Assembly (NCBI GenBank): GCA_018105865.1
Contig: CM030872.1
Span: 6,319,016 to 6,383,015 of the forward strand
Origin: Metaphire vulgaris
Taxonomy: Eukaryota; Annelida; Clitellata; Crassiclitellata; Megascolecidae
DNA: 64,000 nt
Reading direction: 5' to 3'
The notes beneath the pieces are model-generated. The model ran no database searches. It had not been told where the DNA came from and saw only the letters and a program-made list of their open reading frames with translations. Below, piece by piece: positions 10,772 to 21,830 of this stretch. Numbering within the stretch: the first letter of the stretch is position 1; every line of letters starts with the position of its first letter. The translations under genes and the position numbers were made by a program.

Positions 10772-11521
10772 TTAGTTAATAAATCGATATTCACTTCTAG
10801 GAGCATAACTTTTGCTCTTATAAATTATGATTCGGATTTTGTTATTTGACCATGGTGTAGACAGCGGTGGATACTGAAATTGAGTTCCAAAGTTCTGTTG
10901 CAGCATATGAAAAAGCACTGTTGTAAATTTTTGAAAACTACTTTGATACTTTTGGCATAAGTAAGTGAAATCTCGTGAATTACTCTAGCGCTTTCGAGCA
11001 GCTAACGTAGTAGCTGCGTATTCCTAGGCGCTTAACAATCTACCGATGAAATCGCTATAGCCGAAGTTTAGGGGTCGGGCAAGGTCAATTATATATATTA
11101 GTCAAGAGTGGGAGTGGGGAATCAGCAAGACAGACAATAAAAAGAGATGTGATTTAACTCGTGATTTGATAGTACTTACTAAGTTATTGATGGACAAAAA
11201 TCGTCAGAAAAATTAAGGGTGTACAGTATATAACACACAAACACCCTTGTATAGACCTAAAACATCAATAGGAGGAGACTCAAACAGAGACTTAGCTTCA
11301 AAATACAAAATATTTAGCATATTTAGTATGTACTTTTGACTTTATAGTTTAGGATTTGTCATTAGATTTTAGGCTCAGATGGTGAATGATTTTCCACCCA
11401 ACTCACAGCCAGCATAAAGACTTGAAATACAAACCTACTAACTCACTTAGCACTGTATCGGCCATAATCAGGGCAGACTGAACAGGAGAGAGGGCATAAA
11501 AAACTTTGCAGTGGGGGTGAC
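10772..11521. other. Unassigned non-coding stretch
   Basis: AT-rich, no frame or repeat recognised. A slightly GC-richer island spans 10985-11075. Confidence 0.3.
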
Positions 11522-12077
11522 TCAGCAAAGCAAAATTGTCACAGAGAAGTTGACTAGTCTCTCACAAGTGCAGTCAGGAATTGTGACATATTTGGATAAA
11601 TGTTCATGAATATCCTGAACTACTAGCATTGATGCATTCATTGAACTTGCTAACAAAACATTGTCAATTAGAATTTTCACTTGCTCACCTGTACTACGCT
11701 GACGATCGCTATTTTCTGACCTCATCTCTCGATCGATGGTTGATAATGTTAACAAATTATTTATACTGCTTCGACACCTCAGCCTTCTCAATTTCGCAAT
11801 TGAACCCAAATGTGCCTTGTACATTGTGTGCCTTTTCATGTAATCCATCTTCTATTGATCCCAGAACTTGCCCCGAGCAAAATCGCAGTGAGATCTTACA
11901 AATAACTCCTTCTCTATCAGAATAAGTAAAAATGCTTCCTAATTCCACAGGAATATGCTTTTTTGAGTCAACAGTTTCTGTTTCGATAAGTTCCTTTAAA
12001 CCAAACGATTTAAATGTAGGCCTAAGTGCAGCCTTTTTTCGAGGTGTTATAGCAACCGGATTTTTTCGCTTTGACAT
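11522..12077 (-). pseudogene. hAT-type transposase N-terminal relic
   Basis: On the minus strand the frame from 12077 starts 'MSKRKNPVAITPRKKAALRP', continues 'TFKSFGLKELIE', and after frame breaks reaches 'MKRHTMYKAHL' and 'SDRQRSTGEQVKILIDNVLLASS...VQDIHEHLSKYV'. These are conserved N-terminal blocks I associate with a hAT lineage. The catalytic and dimerisation domains are absent. A matching TIR lies 5' of it at 12660, so the element reads leftward and its right half (below 11522) is lost. Frameshifts near 11760 and 11520. Confidence 0.5.
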
Positions 12078-12597
12078 GATTTAATTTAATTTTTAATTTA
12101 ATATAAAAAATCTGTAACAATCGATACGCATTGTAGTCTACTCTAAACTCTTTGGAAACTGCATTAGAAATGAAACTGAAATTATAAATACCAGATTCGA
12201 AAACTCGAAAGCCCTACGCAGGCTACGCTCTGACACGGCTTAATGGCATGAGGCCCTATACCCTAATTAGACTCGAGTATGTATTTTGTCATTAACATCG
12301 GGTCCGTCGCGTTTGAACTCTCTATATTGGGAATGGGATGCACCCACTGACCGGCTCGCACTAATGCTTTCATACGTGAGCCATCCCAAAATAAAGAATG
12401 AGGAACCCCATACTGTGTGATAAAGGGCGGATATCATAAAATATAAAAGCATCCAACCGTTGCCAAATGGGAACTCCGCCTTAATGACCTTATCGTAAAA
12501 TGTCAACCCATGATATGTCAGCAGCTTACTGATTAAATTCAAAATTTTAATACATGCAAATAATGTTACTTTTGCCGAAATTATTTCACTGCGCTCA
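12078..12597. other. 5' region of the hAT relic
   Basis: Lies between the hAT frame and its terminal repeat. A 91-codon minus-strand frame is present but has no family features and is probably chance. Confidence 0.35.
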
Positions 12598-12660
12598 AAA
12601 TATTTTCAGTGCGCGGCAGGATTAAACTTGCTGCGCGCGCGGAGCTTAGAGGGAACGTTG
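12598..12660 (-). repeat. Terminal inverted repeat of the hAT relic
   Basis: Ends GCGCGCGGAGCTTAGAGGGAACGTTG, matching the right end of the MITE at 5785-6013 in sequence and in GCGCG-rich context. Confidence 0.65.
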
Positions 12661-13720
12661 TACACATACATGTATATTAGGGTGGTTCACAGTTGCATGG
12701 GGAAAAACAAAGTTACAGCTAAAGATCTGGGCACCCTCTACTTTTGTTCCATTAGGTAATTGTAGTATTCCGATGCAATTTCAGCTGTTTATTCCAATGA
12801 CCACAAAGATTCAAAACTGTTCCGTTTTGAGTCATTCTGTTACAATTCAACAGATCGACCATCTCAAAAAATTATGAAATTTAACACAAATGTTCGTAAA
12901 ACATACATATGAAAATCTGCAAAATTTTAGCCTACTATCTTGAGTAGTTTTTAAGATATTCACGTTCATAGTACCTAGGGTCGGCCGTTTTTTGGCCTTT
13001 CGCGACAGCCACTTATATTTCTAACAACTTCAGAGCTCTATAACTTCAGAAATATCAAAGCTAGGAGGCTGAAACTTTCTGAACCTATTCACTACTAGTA
13101 TTATTTTACAAAACAAGAGCAGAACTTTGTCTATTGACAAAACTGTACTTCCTGCAGTGTCACAAAAATTGAAGAAACACTGCACCTTTCCTGATATTCA
13201 ATGTTTAGCTCTCCAAAGGGAACCTTTCTCTTTATTTCAGGGTTGTAACTTTTATTCTGAAAACTGTCCAGTAGCTATGTTTTCTTTCCATGCAAACAGA
13301 TTCCCCATATTATCATCCCCTCAATTTTTACTGGGTCTAAAAGTGTGTCCAATGGCCTATGATGACTTGACTTTGAGTGTGAAAATGGTTGTGTGGAACA
13401 GGTGGTATCTGCGAATGAATTGCATCACAAAATAGAGTGCATTCATTGTTATACAGCTGGAGAATGGAAGACGCATTGCACTAATCACATTTTACTTGCA
13501 ACTATGATAAATGCTTATTCCACAGCTGTTAAGTCTTCTGCTGATATCTGGTATGATTTCCGAGTTGTAGTGAAGTATCCAAGGACAATTCTTTCATTCA
13601 GAATGGCTGGATCACTTCATACTTTCCGCTCTCCGGGCTCCTTGCTCATATCACACACCAGCTTTTCCTTGCCATCAACTGAAACAGTGGCTTTGGACTA
13701 AACTGCTAGAGGCTCATCAA
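12661..13720. other. Unassigned repeat-like DNA with two weak ORFs
   Basis: Starts with 'ATTAGGGTGGTTCACAGTTG', which resembles a transposon terminus. From 13127 two overlapping frames of about 100 codons are open (13127-13435, 13393-13701) but show no motif and their composition is not convincing. An 'ATATCAAAGCTAG' motif at 13058 recurs at 22993, hinting at a shared non-coding repeat. Confidence 0.3.
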
Positions 13721-14018
13721 CTGTAAAGTGACTAGCATTAAGCACACACAGACTTGACTTCTTTTAGACAGTAATGGAACGCTACAGCACTTGTCTCAGG
13801 GTTGGAAGCTGATGTAGTTTCACTAGTGGATCCAAGTTCCTGGTACCAATAAGAAATATCATTTCACAACAGTGGGTTGAAGCTATTGATTGTAGGCACG
13901 TTATGTAATATTAGATATACTGTTTCTGTAAAACTGCAACAATTTTATTATTATAGATGCCGATATAATGATTGCACTTTGTAAATTTATTGCTGACAAC
14001 AGCTAGTAATACTAGTAG
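13721..14018. other. Unassigned sequence left of the hairpin repeat block
   Basis: No coding frame. The last 25 bp carry the palindrome CTAGTAATACTAG that precedes each repeat copy in the next block. Confidence 0.3.
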
Positions 14019-14928
14019 TTTTAAAGCGTCGGGACCCTGGCTACGGAGCGTGCTTAGCCGCCGCTAAAGGCAAATAATGCAAAGTCCAAGCGAATGAAGT
14101 GTTCAAAGACGTCTTTTCTATAGACGTACGGGGGTCCGAACAGCGGCTTTGGGTAAACAAACGCCGAAGAAAGGCAAATAAAACAAAGTCCAAGCGATCG
14201 TCGCTTGGGCTAAGGCGTCGGATCAACCAAAATCCGAAATGTGTCGGATAAACCAAGTAAGTAAGACAGAAAGCGTATGCTGTAGTAAGTGCGTGTGCGA
14301 GTAGGAAAAACATTCGAATAAGCAGTAATACATCTGGCCAAGTGGAGTTACGGTTCGGGTTAGGGTTATATATTAAACAAGTCTTACAGATTGGAGTGGG
14401 ACTAGTAATGCAGTTAAACGACTTTTCGGCGTGAAACAACTTTTCGGCTGAGCAGAATAGTCTGATAATGCGCTAGATCTGTGTAAGTCAAGCAAAGGTC
14501 AGTAGCAAATAATGCCAAGTCCAAGCGATTTATGCGTCTAAAATACGTCTTTTAGATAGTGGTCCCGGTCCCAACGCTCGCTAGTAATACTAGTTTTAAA
14601 GCGTCGGGACCCTGGCTAAGGAGCGTGCTTAGCCAACGCTAAAGGCAAATAATGCAAAGTCCAAGCGAATGAAGTGTTCAAAGGTGTCTTATCAATAGAC
14701 GTACGGATCCCAACAGCGGCATTGGGTAAACAAACGCCGACGAAAGGCAAATAATGCAAACGAAAGAAGAGTTCAAAGGCGTCTTATCAATAGACGTACG
14801 GAAGTTAGGTTTATAGATATAGAACTATTTGAGATCGGAGTGGGACTAGTAATGCAGTGAAACGACTTTTCGGAAGATCAGAATAGTCTGATAATTAGCT
14901 AGATATGTGTAAGTCAAGCAAAGGTCTG

Positions 14929-15084
14929 GCGATTATATTCCTTACTCTCACCCAAACCAGAAACCGAAACCCTAATCCCTATGATACTGTATCGAGTGCG
15001 TGTAGTGCGATTATATTCCTTACTCTCACCCAAACCAGAAACCGAAACCATAATCCCTATGATACTGTATCGAGTGCGTGTAGT
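14929..15084. repeat. 78-bp tandem duplication
   Basis: Two head-to-tail copies starting GCGATTATATTCCTTACTC at 14929 and 15007, nearly identical (CCCTAATCC versus CATAATCC). They sit immediately upstream of the short ORF at 15149 and could be duplicated upstream elements. Confidence 0.85.
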
Positions 15085-15148
15085 AACCCTCTTAGAATCA
15101 ATAATAACTAGAACAGACAAATCAACGTAACGAGAAAACAAATTGTAA

Positions 15149-15295
15149 CAATGGCGTACGGGCAAGAAACCGGCCTGGCTGGAAAAGCAGGACAAGATGT
15201 TAAATGCGATGTTCGATAAATTGGACGACGACTTGGCCATAATACAAGTGGCAAATAGGCCTTATTTTAGCGACGACGAAGAATTTGACATCTAG
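15149..15295 (+). CDS. Short ORF with acidic C-terminus inside the repeat block
   Basis: The frame reads 'QWRTGKKPAWLEKQDKML', then 'FDKLDDDLAIIQVANRP' and ends 'YFSDDEEFDI' before TAG. It is open from just after a TAA at 15146, with the first in-frame ATG at about 15197. The ordered basic-to-acidic composition looks like a genuine protein C-terminus, not chance. Its N-terminus may be lost or joined by splicing or frameshift. No family recognised. Confidence 0.3.
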   Translation, partial: QWRTGKKPAWLEKQDKMLNAMFDKLDDDLAIIQVANRPYFSDDEEFDI

Positions 15296-15449
15296 GAACC
15301 AAAGGAAGAGAATTTTAGCAGTAGTATTAGTTAGACATTTAAAGATTTTGGCAAATAGTAACTCACACTATATATATATGATTACTGTTAACACTCGCTA
15401 GAGATGTAACATGTCAAGTCTAACGCCAAAAAAGTCTTTCTGTGTGGTT

Positions 15450-15484
15450 GACGCTCGCTAGGTAATACTGTGCTAGCGAGCGTC
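15450..15484. repeat. Perfect 12-bp inverted repeat
   Basis: GACGCTCGCTAG (15450-15461) and CTAGCGAGCGTC (15473-15484) around an 11-bp loop. The arm sequence is the CGCTCGCTAG motif that also precedes the large repeats at 14575 and 15572. Confidence 0.85.
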
Positions 15485-15861
15485 CTTAGCCACCGAGCAG
15501 TAGCAAATAAAGCAAAGTCCAAGCGATTTCTGCGTCTTAAATACGTCTTTTATAAAGTGGTCCCGGTCCCAACGCTCGCTAGTAATACTAGTTTTAAAGC
15601 GTCGGGACCCTGGCTACGGAGCGTGCTTAGCCGCCGCTAAAGGCAAATAATGCAAAGTCCAAGCGAATGAAGTGTTCAAAGGCGTCTTATCAATAGACGT
15701 ACGGATCCCAACAGCGGCATTGGGTAAACAAACGCCGAAGAAAGGCAAATAAAACAAAGTCCAAGCGATCGTCGCTATCTTAAAGCTCGGGCAGTAGTCG
15801 AGAGCACTTTACAGACGAGTTCCATAAGACGTACTAAAAAGGTAAGTTTTCAGTTTCTGAA

Positions 15862-16762
15862 ATGGCACGGATGGATGGTAAGTACAATAAAAATGCTAAA
15901 CAATGATGCAAACCACATCTTTGTAGCTTCTATATAGCCTGCAATGTTTTGTGTTTCAAATTTCAAGATTCTCGCAAAAAATTTCACTTCTCCGAGCAAC
16001 GGGTGCCTGGTGTAAAAACATCATAACTCCCTCAAATTGTGCCGGATCTTCAAAATTTTTGAACTAATCTGTTCCATAGCACCCACCTACAACTGTGCTG
16101 CTGAACCTAGGTGGGTCACAACTGAAGAAAAAAAAAGATTGACCGTTGGAAGTAAATTTTTGGGAGGGGTCATATTTTGGCCTGTAGGATTGGCCCAACC
16201 CCGAAATTTCTTTTTTGGCACGGATGGATGGTAAGTACAATAAAAATGCTAAACAATGATGCAAACCACATCTTTGTAGCTTCTATATAGCCTGCAATGT
16301 TTTGTGTTTCAGATTTCAAGATTCTCGCAAAAAATTTCACGTCTCCAAGCAACGGGTGCCTGGTGTAGAAACACCATAACACCCCCAAATTGGGTCCCAT
16401 CTTCAAAATTTTTGAACTAATCTGTTCCAAAGACACCCACCTACAACTCTGCCGCTGAACCTAGGGGGGTCACCGCTGAAAAAAATTTTGTATTGACCTT
16501 TGAACTTATTTTTTGGGAGGGGGTCATATTTTGGCCAGTAGGATGGGCCCAACCCCCGAAATTTTTTGGGGGGCACGGATGGATGGTAAGTACAATAAAA
16601 ATGCTAAACAATGATGCAAACCACATCTTTGTAGCTTCTATATAGCCTGAAATATAGTAAGTTTAAAAAGTACATGTTCACAGTTCAAACAAACGTTATT
16701 TCCCAAAATTAATTACCCAAATTGGTAACGTCTTGTAAAAATTAATTCCCCCTTCAACGGGT
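15862..16762 (+). mobile_element. piggyBac right end with ~354-bp tandem repeats
   Basis: Units beginning CACGGATGGATGGTAAGTAC start at 15866, 16219 and 16574 (spacing 353 and 355 bp). They are followed by 'GGTAACGTCTTGTAAAAATTAATT' and end CCCCCTTCAACGGG-TTAA, matching the inverted CCC(T)TT-type piggyBac terminus. Homologous arrays are at 42268-43365 and, inverted, at 61320-62030, both joined to piggyBac transposase sequence. No transposase is seen here; the left part is lost or replaced by the hairpin block. Confidence 0.7.
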
Positions 16763-16850
16763 TAATGGAGGTATCTCAAAAGCCACGCAATTCAAATTTT
16801 CTTGTGGATACCATAGCGGAACTTAGTGCTGCAAGAGAAAGGTCTTTTGG

Positions 16851-19225
16851 TACCGTATTTTCGTGCATATAAGACGCACCCGGAAATAAGAAGCACCAAG
16901 GAATACTAATGTCAACAACAATTACGGGTATTTCATCTTATGTTGCATTGTTAGTTTTATTCGTTTGCGCCAGTGCAGAATGTTCATGGATTATTAGTTG
17001 ATGATTTGTGCTCTCATGTCGAGTATGTATTACTTTATATGGTGTAACTTTAATGTATGATAGGTATGTCGGATAGGCCTGTTGTTGAGGCTCAAATCTG
17101 AATTAGAAAGTAGCTTTACTATTGCATTATTTGTATATTGTAAATGCGTCCATGCTTTGAACATCATTACTTTGCCTTAACGCTGTTATAACTGAGTGCT
17201 TCATGATTAGCACCCAAGTAGACATTGCTAGAAGCTAATCCATTTTATCTTTATTGAATATGCCATTGCTTTGAACGATATATAATATACACTTTTTATC
17301 ATTTTACATTGTGTTATTCATGTCTTTTCACTGCCGTATAACCTACAATTCCTACCCTCGCACAGGGCAGGCTTACCCGCGGACATGTTCATGCTCGATT
17401 TGCAGTACATTGTGCCATCCTGGATAGAAGTAGCAAATTTAGCCGACGTGTAAAAGAGCAGAACGTCACACAATCAGGGTGCGATTTGAGACCTGGAGTT
17501 GGGGTGGGGAGAGAATATGTCGAGTTGGGGGGATGTAGTTGTTTGGCAAGTGTAGCAGTGGGGTGGATGAAGTGGTGGTGGAAGTAGCAGTAGGGCGGAT
17601 ACAGTTGGGCAGTGGGGGGAATCCCCCTTCCCCTACAAATCGCGCCCTGCATACAATGTACTACCGGTATAGGGATGCAGAGGCATAGTGAGGGGAGGGG
17701 AGGGTACATGCCTCGGTGATAGGCGCCAAAATCGGGTTTTGGGGTAAGTTAAATAAATAAGAAGCAATCGCAACGATCTTTTTTGCTCTTCAGGAGCAGA
17801 GGGAGAGGGGCGCCGACCCTCCTCCGTAGAGTTGATGGGGTGGGGGCGTGCCGAGAGAACACAGGTGATGACATTCATTTATTTCTTAGCAGCTTGTTGA
17901 TGGATGCTGTGTTGTCGTGGGAGGAAGGGTGCTAACAGTACATCTTGCCCCCAGGCTCCGGATAGCCCAGCAACACCTCTGTATGGATGGGCCCATATCA
18001 GACTATGATATATTACCGAAATTTAACACATTTGCATATGTCTATATTAACTTGTGCTTTATCCAGGTCTGCTAGGGGGAGATCCTCACAACCCCCCAAA
18101 AAACTAATAAAAATCCCCTCAAATGTATGCTTTGACACAAATGTTTGCATTGAATTGCGTCTCTTCCCCTACAGCAAAGTCAATTAGCTTCACGAAGTCA
18201 GAATAAAACACTGTTCTTAACAATCTTTGGTCTTGATTTTGGTACTAATAAAGTGCTTGATTGGATGGATTGATTGAAGGTGGCTGACATTGGAGGAGAA
18301 TCTTGCCTCCTGGGTACATTCCCAACGTGAAAATAACGGTGCTGTTTCTACAGTACCCATAAAGCTCAAGGCTCGTCTGCTTGCTACGGAAATGAAGATC
18401 GAGGACTTTCGCGGTGGCAGTGCCAACTGGATCTACAAGTTCATGAAATGCAACAACCGCGCGGTCCGAATACGCACAACTGTTGGACAGAAGCTCCCTG
18501 CAGATTGAGAGCAGAAAATGGACGATTTCCACACATTTGTACAGAAGGAAAGAGATCAGTTGCTGTTGGAGACTTCTGAAGTCATAAACATGGACGAGGT
18601 TCCAATGTCATTCGACATTCCTGCCAATGGTTATCTTCAAAAGGGCAACCATGCCATGTCGTGCGCTATTTTGTCGTCCGCGATTTTGTCACAGCTATAT
18701 TGTCGTCCGCGATTTTGTTATGGTACCCTTTACATTCATTGCTTAGCAATGGATTGGTATAGGCGGTAAATACCGGTACTCAACATTTCCTTCTTGCTTA
18801 AACTATACAGTTAAATATGGGAGTTTGATTGAATAAGGCGTTGTGGAGAGAATTATAATTCAACATGTTACTATTCGTTTATGTAAAATAATGGGGTTAG
18901 ACCAGTGTTTAATCTAGGGACTCTTGGACTCCGGGGGGAAACTGATAAGGAAGTCTGCTGTAGTGGGAGGGGGGCTGAGGGAGCGCTGTTAGTTGACGTA
19001 GCATGCCAAAATTTCCGTGGGGAAAGGGCAATTCTCCCCTTGGAAACTGTCTAGATTTAACCATGGATTAGACGTACATTTACCGGGCGGAAAAATTTAA
19101 CTTAAGACAACCATTTTCTGTTTTTTAAAAGTTAGATAAGACGCACCCGAGTATAAGACGCACCAAGAGCGCTAATCGTGTAAAAACTCGTATAAGCCGC
19201 ATCTTATATGAGCGAAAATACGGTA
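16851..19225 (+). mobile_element. Tigger/pogo-type DNA transposon, TIRs intact
   Basis: Left end TA-CCGTATTTTCGTGCATATAAGACGCACC at 16851 is matched by an inverted right end ...GCGAAAATACGG-TA at 19225, with the TA target duplication kept at both sides. A broken Tigger transposase lies inside. Between 17390 and 17900 is a GC-rich stretch with no coding sense that may be an insertion. Length is about 2.4 kb. Confidence 0.85.
18281..18690 (+). pseudogene. Tigger/pogo transposase fragment (CENP-B-like region into DDE start)
   Basis: The frame reads 'LASWVHSQRENNGAVSTV', 'KARLLATEMKIEDFRGG', 'WIYKFMKCNNRAVRIRTTVGQKLP', then after a TGA 'FVQKERDQL' and 'VINMDEVPMSFDIPANG'. This is the CENP-B helix-turn-helix followed by the first catalytic Asp (in 'NMDEVP') of pogo/Tigger transposases, enzymes that cut and paste at TA sites. 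The remainder of the DDE domain is missing. Two copies of GTCGTCCGCGATTTTGT (18676, 18702) sit at the break. Confidence 0.8.
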
Positions 19226-19451
19226 AATGGACGACGTGTATCTTGCATACCAAAGCTCTGTGTGTGATGCACCTGCCCGGGCTATGGTTAAGCAATAAAG
19301 CAATACTCAGGTTATTATGGTTGTGATAAATGTGAACAAAAGAAGAATTATTTTGGAAGAATAACGTATCCCAAGTGTGATAGCCCTCTAAGAACTGTGC
19401 TTTGTCTGTGCACACTGGCACGAAAATTACGCTGACAAATGTCTTGCAAAC
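19226..19451. other. Unassigned sequence right of the Tigger element
   Basis: No supported frame; part of a 98-codon minus-strand frame that has no family features. Confidence 0.25.
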
Positions 19452-19787
19452 ATGCCTATTTGCAATTTACTGCTAAGTTGCTTTTTGACATTAAGTATTT
19501 CAATGTCCCAGTATGGCTTGTTAGCCAGCATCAATTTATCAATGTTGTTTACTATTATCAATAGCGGACTCGACAACGAGTCAATTGTCAAGAGCAATGG
19601 AACTGTGGATACACAGCCAGAAGAGCAGATTTTACCTCTTCATAAGCCGCGTCGACGTGTCCGTTTTCGTCTTAAACATACACCTGGACAATGTGATGCT
19701 GACGACGCATGCAAAAGGAGAAAGATTTCGGCATGGAGGTATTACATGAAGCCTGTGATTGACAGTGAGAATAGAAAGAGCCATTGA
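19452..19787 (+). CDS. Unrecognised ORF with hydrophobic N-terminus
   Basis: 111 codons from ATG. The first 36 residues are hydrophobic with a possible signal sequence, residues 37-65 are polar, and the C-terminus is basic ('KPRRRVRFRLKH', 'CKRRKISAWRYYMKP'). No motif or family is recognised, and no splice or polyadenylation signals were identified. It may be a small secreted or membrane protein or a chance frame. Confidence 0.25.
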   Translation: MPICNLLLSCFLTLSISMSQYGLLASINLSMLFTIINSGLDNESIVKSNGTVDTQPEEQILPLHKPRRRVRFRLKHTPGQCDADDACKRRKISAWRYYMKPVIDSENRKSH

Positions 19788-20599
19788 TCTGATACAGTGT
19801 CTAGCACGTGTCGTAAACTGGTGGGCCTTTATCACGTGCTCATCAAGCTTCTTTCAGGGACTAGTGTATGAAGGGGGGGAGTGCAAAATCACAATAAATG
19901 TACCAAGCAAGATAAAGCAAAGTAATAGATGATGACCTTCTATGCTGTTTGGGATTTTCGAAGTCGGAGAATGTTCGAATGCTTGTTCATAACCGCCCCA
20001 CCGTTGGCAAATGTGGACATTTCGATGCACTGGGGGCTCTGTTGACACTGTGACAGCGGTCTCTAGCGACCTGGGCCCCAAATTGCCCTATATCTTATCT
20101 TCATACAACGTTTAGCATATGTCTGTTTGGTGGTAGCCGACATCACCACTGAGCGGGGTGTTGGTGAATGGGGGGTGTCTGTCAGAAACCAGGGAGAGTA
20201 ATCACCTAGAATTCTCTTTGTATGAGGCATATGTAATTGCAAGAGAGGAAACAGGCACCAAGTGACATTGAAATAGGCATATATAGTATACAGAATGATG
20301 ACATACTGTTTGGTATGTTACTTTAACCCCATCTTTTCTGTTTGAAAGTACCAACAGCAAAGTTAAAAGAATTTGCCAGTTGAAGGGGCCACAAGCAACG
20401 TCAACACCTGTGAAGGATCGAATTGAAGCACAGTATGTTAACTACATAAATAGTCACTAACATTATTTTTAACAACATCCAAATGGCAACATTTGTTACT
20501 TTGGCTATCACCGGTTTATGCTTTTGATGTCCTTGCCAGTTTTGGTTACATTTCTACCTACCATTGTTACTGTTCATTACTATTTCTTATAAATACTAG
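19788..20599. other. Unassigned non-coding stretch
   Basis: No coding frame or repeat recognised. The last 8 bp, AATACTAG, resemble ATTGCTAG after the next element and may be its target duplication. Confidence 0.3.
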
Positions 20600-21648
20600 C
20601 ATGGGCGTAGCCAGGGGGTGCAATTGCACCCCCAAAATTTCAAGCGAAAAAAAATGTAATGCCATTATTTGAGCACTAGCATTGCAATGTACAATACAAT
20701 TCTTTCTTACTTACTATTTTATCATTATTTTGTTTCCGGTATTTGTTAACATAAACAAAATCGTCCATTGTATTGCATATTTTCTTCACAGGCAAATACA
20801 ATGCTGTTCAGTAAGAGACTCAGAAAACGCTACAGTAGCAGTGCCAGTGGTCATAATGATTTAGCATTAGCACGCTGAATCTGCTTTAGTTCACGTTTTA
20901 CTACAGAATACTCACTAAGTTAACCAATAACCATTAGTAATCCCTTACGCCTGGGGTTCTGACGTCTAAGTTCCCAGTTAGTAGGCATATCCTGTAACTC
21001 CAGAAAATAGATTTGTACTACTGACTTGTTAAATTCTAGACTGCAGTACACTTGATGTAATTTTTTTGAGAGTAGGCTATATCACATGCAAGGATATGTT
21101 AAAAAAGCAAAAATCTGTTGTATGTAGGTGGGTTATGCAAGAAGTCAATTTTCATACGTGGCATTTATTTATTATTTTTACTATTATTTCATACAGATCA
21201 TTGCAATGCCAGACCAGACAGAACCATCTGAACCAAAGAAAAGGCAGCGAAAATTGCAGATTTCTTTCGGTAAAACTTGGACTCTCAAATTGCAGACCAT
21301 CAGTAGCAGGCACCCATCGTTGACGATAGGCTTTTTACAAATGAACACGCTTATGAATGCTTTTCACTGCCAACAGTTTTGTCAGCAGATTGTACATCAG
21401 ATCCCAAAGTCATTGTGTCACCGCCAAGTTGTGATGGCGACGTAGACGTAACATTTTTACAATGGGATCAATAGATATAGGAATGTTGCATAATTAAGAC
21501 TTAGACAGTGTCTTGAGTGCCATCACTCATTATATAGCCGAATTGATTCAAGTTTGCTCGAGTTGATTATTGATATGCTGCATATGCATATCCATTTCTT
21601 TAAATATAAGAATTGCACCCCCAAAGCAAATTCCTAGCTAAGCCACTG
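20600..21648 (+). mobile_element. hAT-like element with (CA)TGGGCGTAGCCAG...GCTAAGCCACTG termini
   Basis: Left end CATGGGCGTAGCCAGGGGG with TTGCACCCCC close by; right end has TTGCACCCCCAAAGC then CTAGCTAAGCCACTG, inverted. Flanks AATACTAG and ATTGCTAG agree at six of eight positions, consistent with an aged 8-bp hAT duplication. The 1.05-kb interior holds only a short possible transposase N-terminus. Confidence 0.65.
21204..21445 (+). pseudogene. Possible hAT N-terminal fragment
   Basis: Begins at an ATG and reads 'MPDQTEPSEPKKRQRKLQIS', then 'FGKTWTLKLQTI'. A short basic leader followed by an aromatic 'FFGK'-like motif is common at the N-terminus of hAT transposases. No zinc finger or catalytic region follows, so the element is non-autonomous. 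Confidence 0.3.
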
Positions 21649-21659
21649 ATTGCTAGGTA

Positions 21660-21830
21660 GTTGTTATAAATATTATAAATGCCTGCCCATATGTGTCACT
21701 GTGTTGCAGCCACAATTTCGAATATAACAAATTCCTGTACATTTGTGTAACTGTGTTGCAGCCATGATTTTGAATTTAATAAATGTCTGTCCAAGTGTTT
21801 TACTTTGTTGCAGTCACAATTTTGAATTCA
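21660..21830. repeat. ~60-bp degenerate repeat, three copies
   Basis: Successive segments each carry 'CTG(C/T)CCA...TGTGT-ACTGTGTTGCAGCCA-ATTT-GAAT'. Each includes a TTGCAG that resembles a splice acceptor. The third runs into the C48 protease relic. Confidence 0.6.

Larger units (their letters stand above)
14019..15790. repeat. Hairpin-rich composite repeat block
   Basis: A long module beginning TTTTAAAGCGTCGGGACCCTGG occurs at 14019, 14594 and 15592, running through 'GGCAAATAATGCAAAGTCCAAGCG' and 'CAATAGACGTACGG'. Copies 2 and 3 are preceded by GGTCCCAACGCTCGCTAGTAATACTAG, so GGTCCCAACGCT can pair with AGCGTCGGGACC and the loop holds the smaller palindrome CTAGTAATACTAG. A second module ('GTAATGCAGT-AAACGACTTTTCGG ... 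AAGTCAAGCAAAGGTC') occurs at 14405 and 14851. The structure suggests a foldback element, subterminal repeats of a large transposon, or viral terminal hairpins. Family unknown. Confidence 0.65.

Noticed and set aside
12267..12542. 91-codon minus-strand frame inside the hAT relic
   Set aside because: No hAT motif, and it lies upstream of the recognised N-terminus within the untranslated end.
14041..14439. 132-codon minus-strand frame in the hairpin block
   Set aside because: Consists of repeat modules, is not kept intact in the other module copies, and has no motif.
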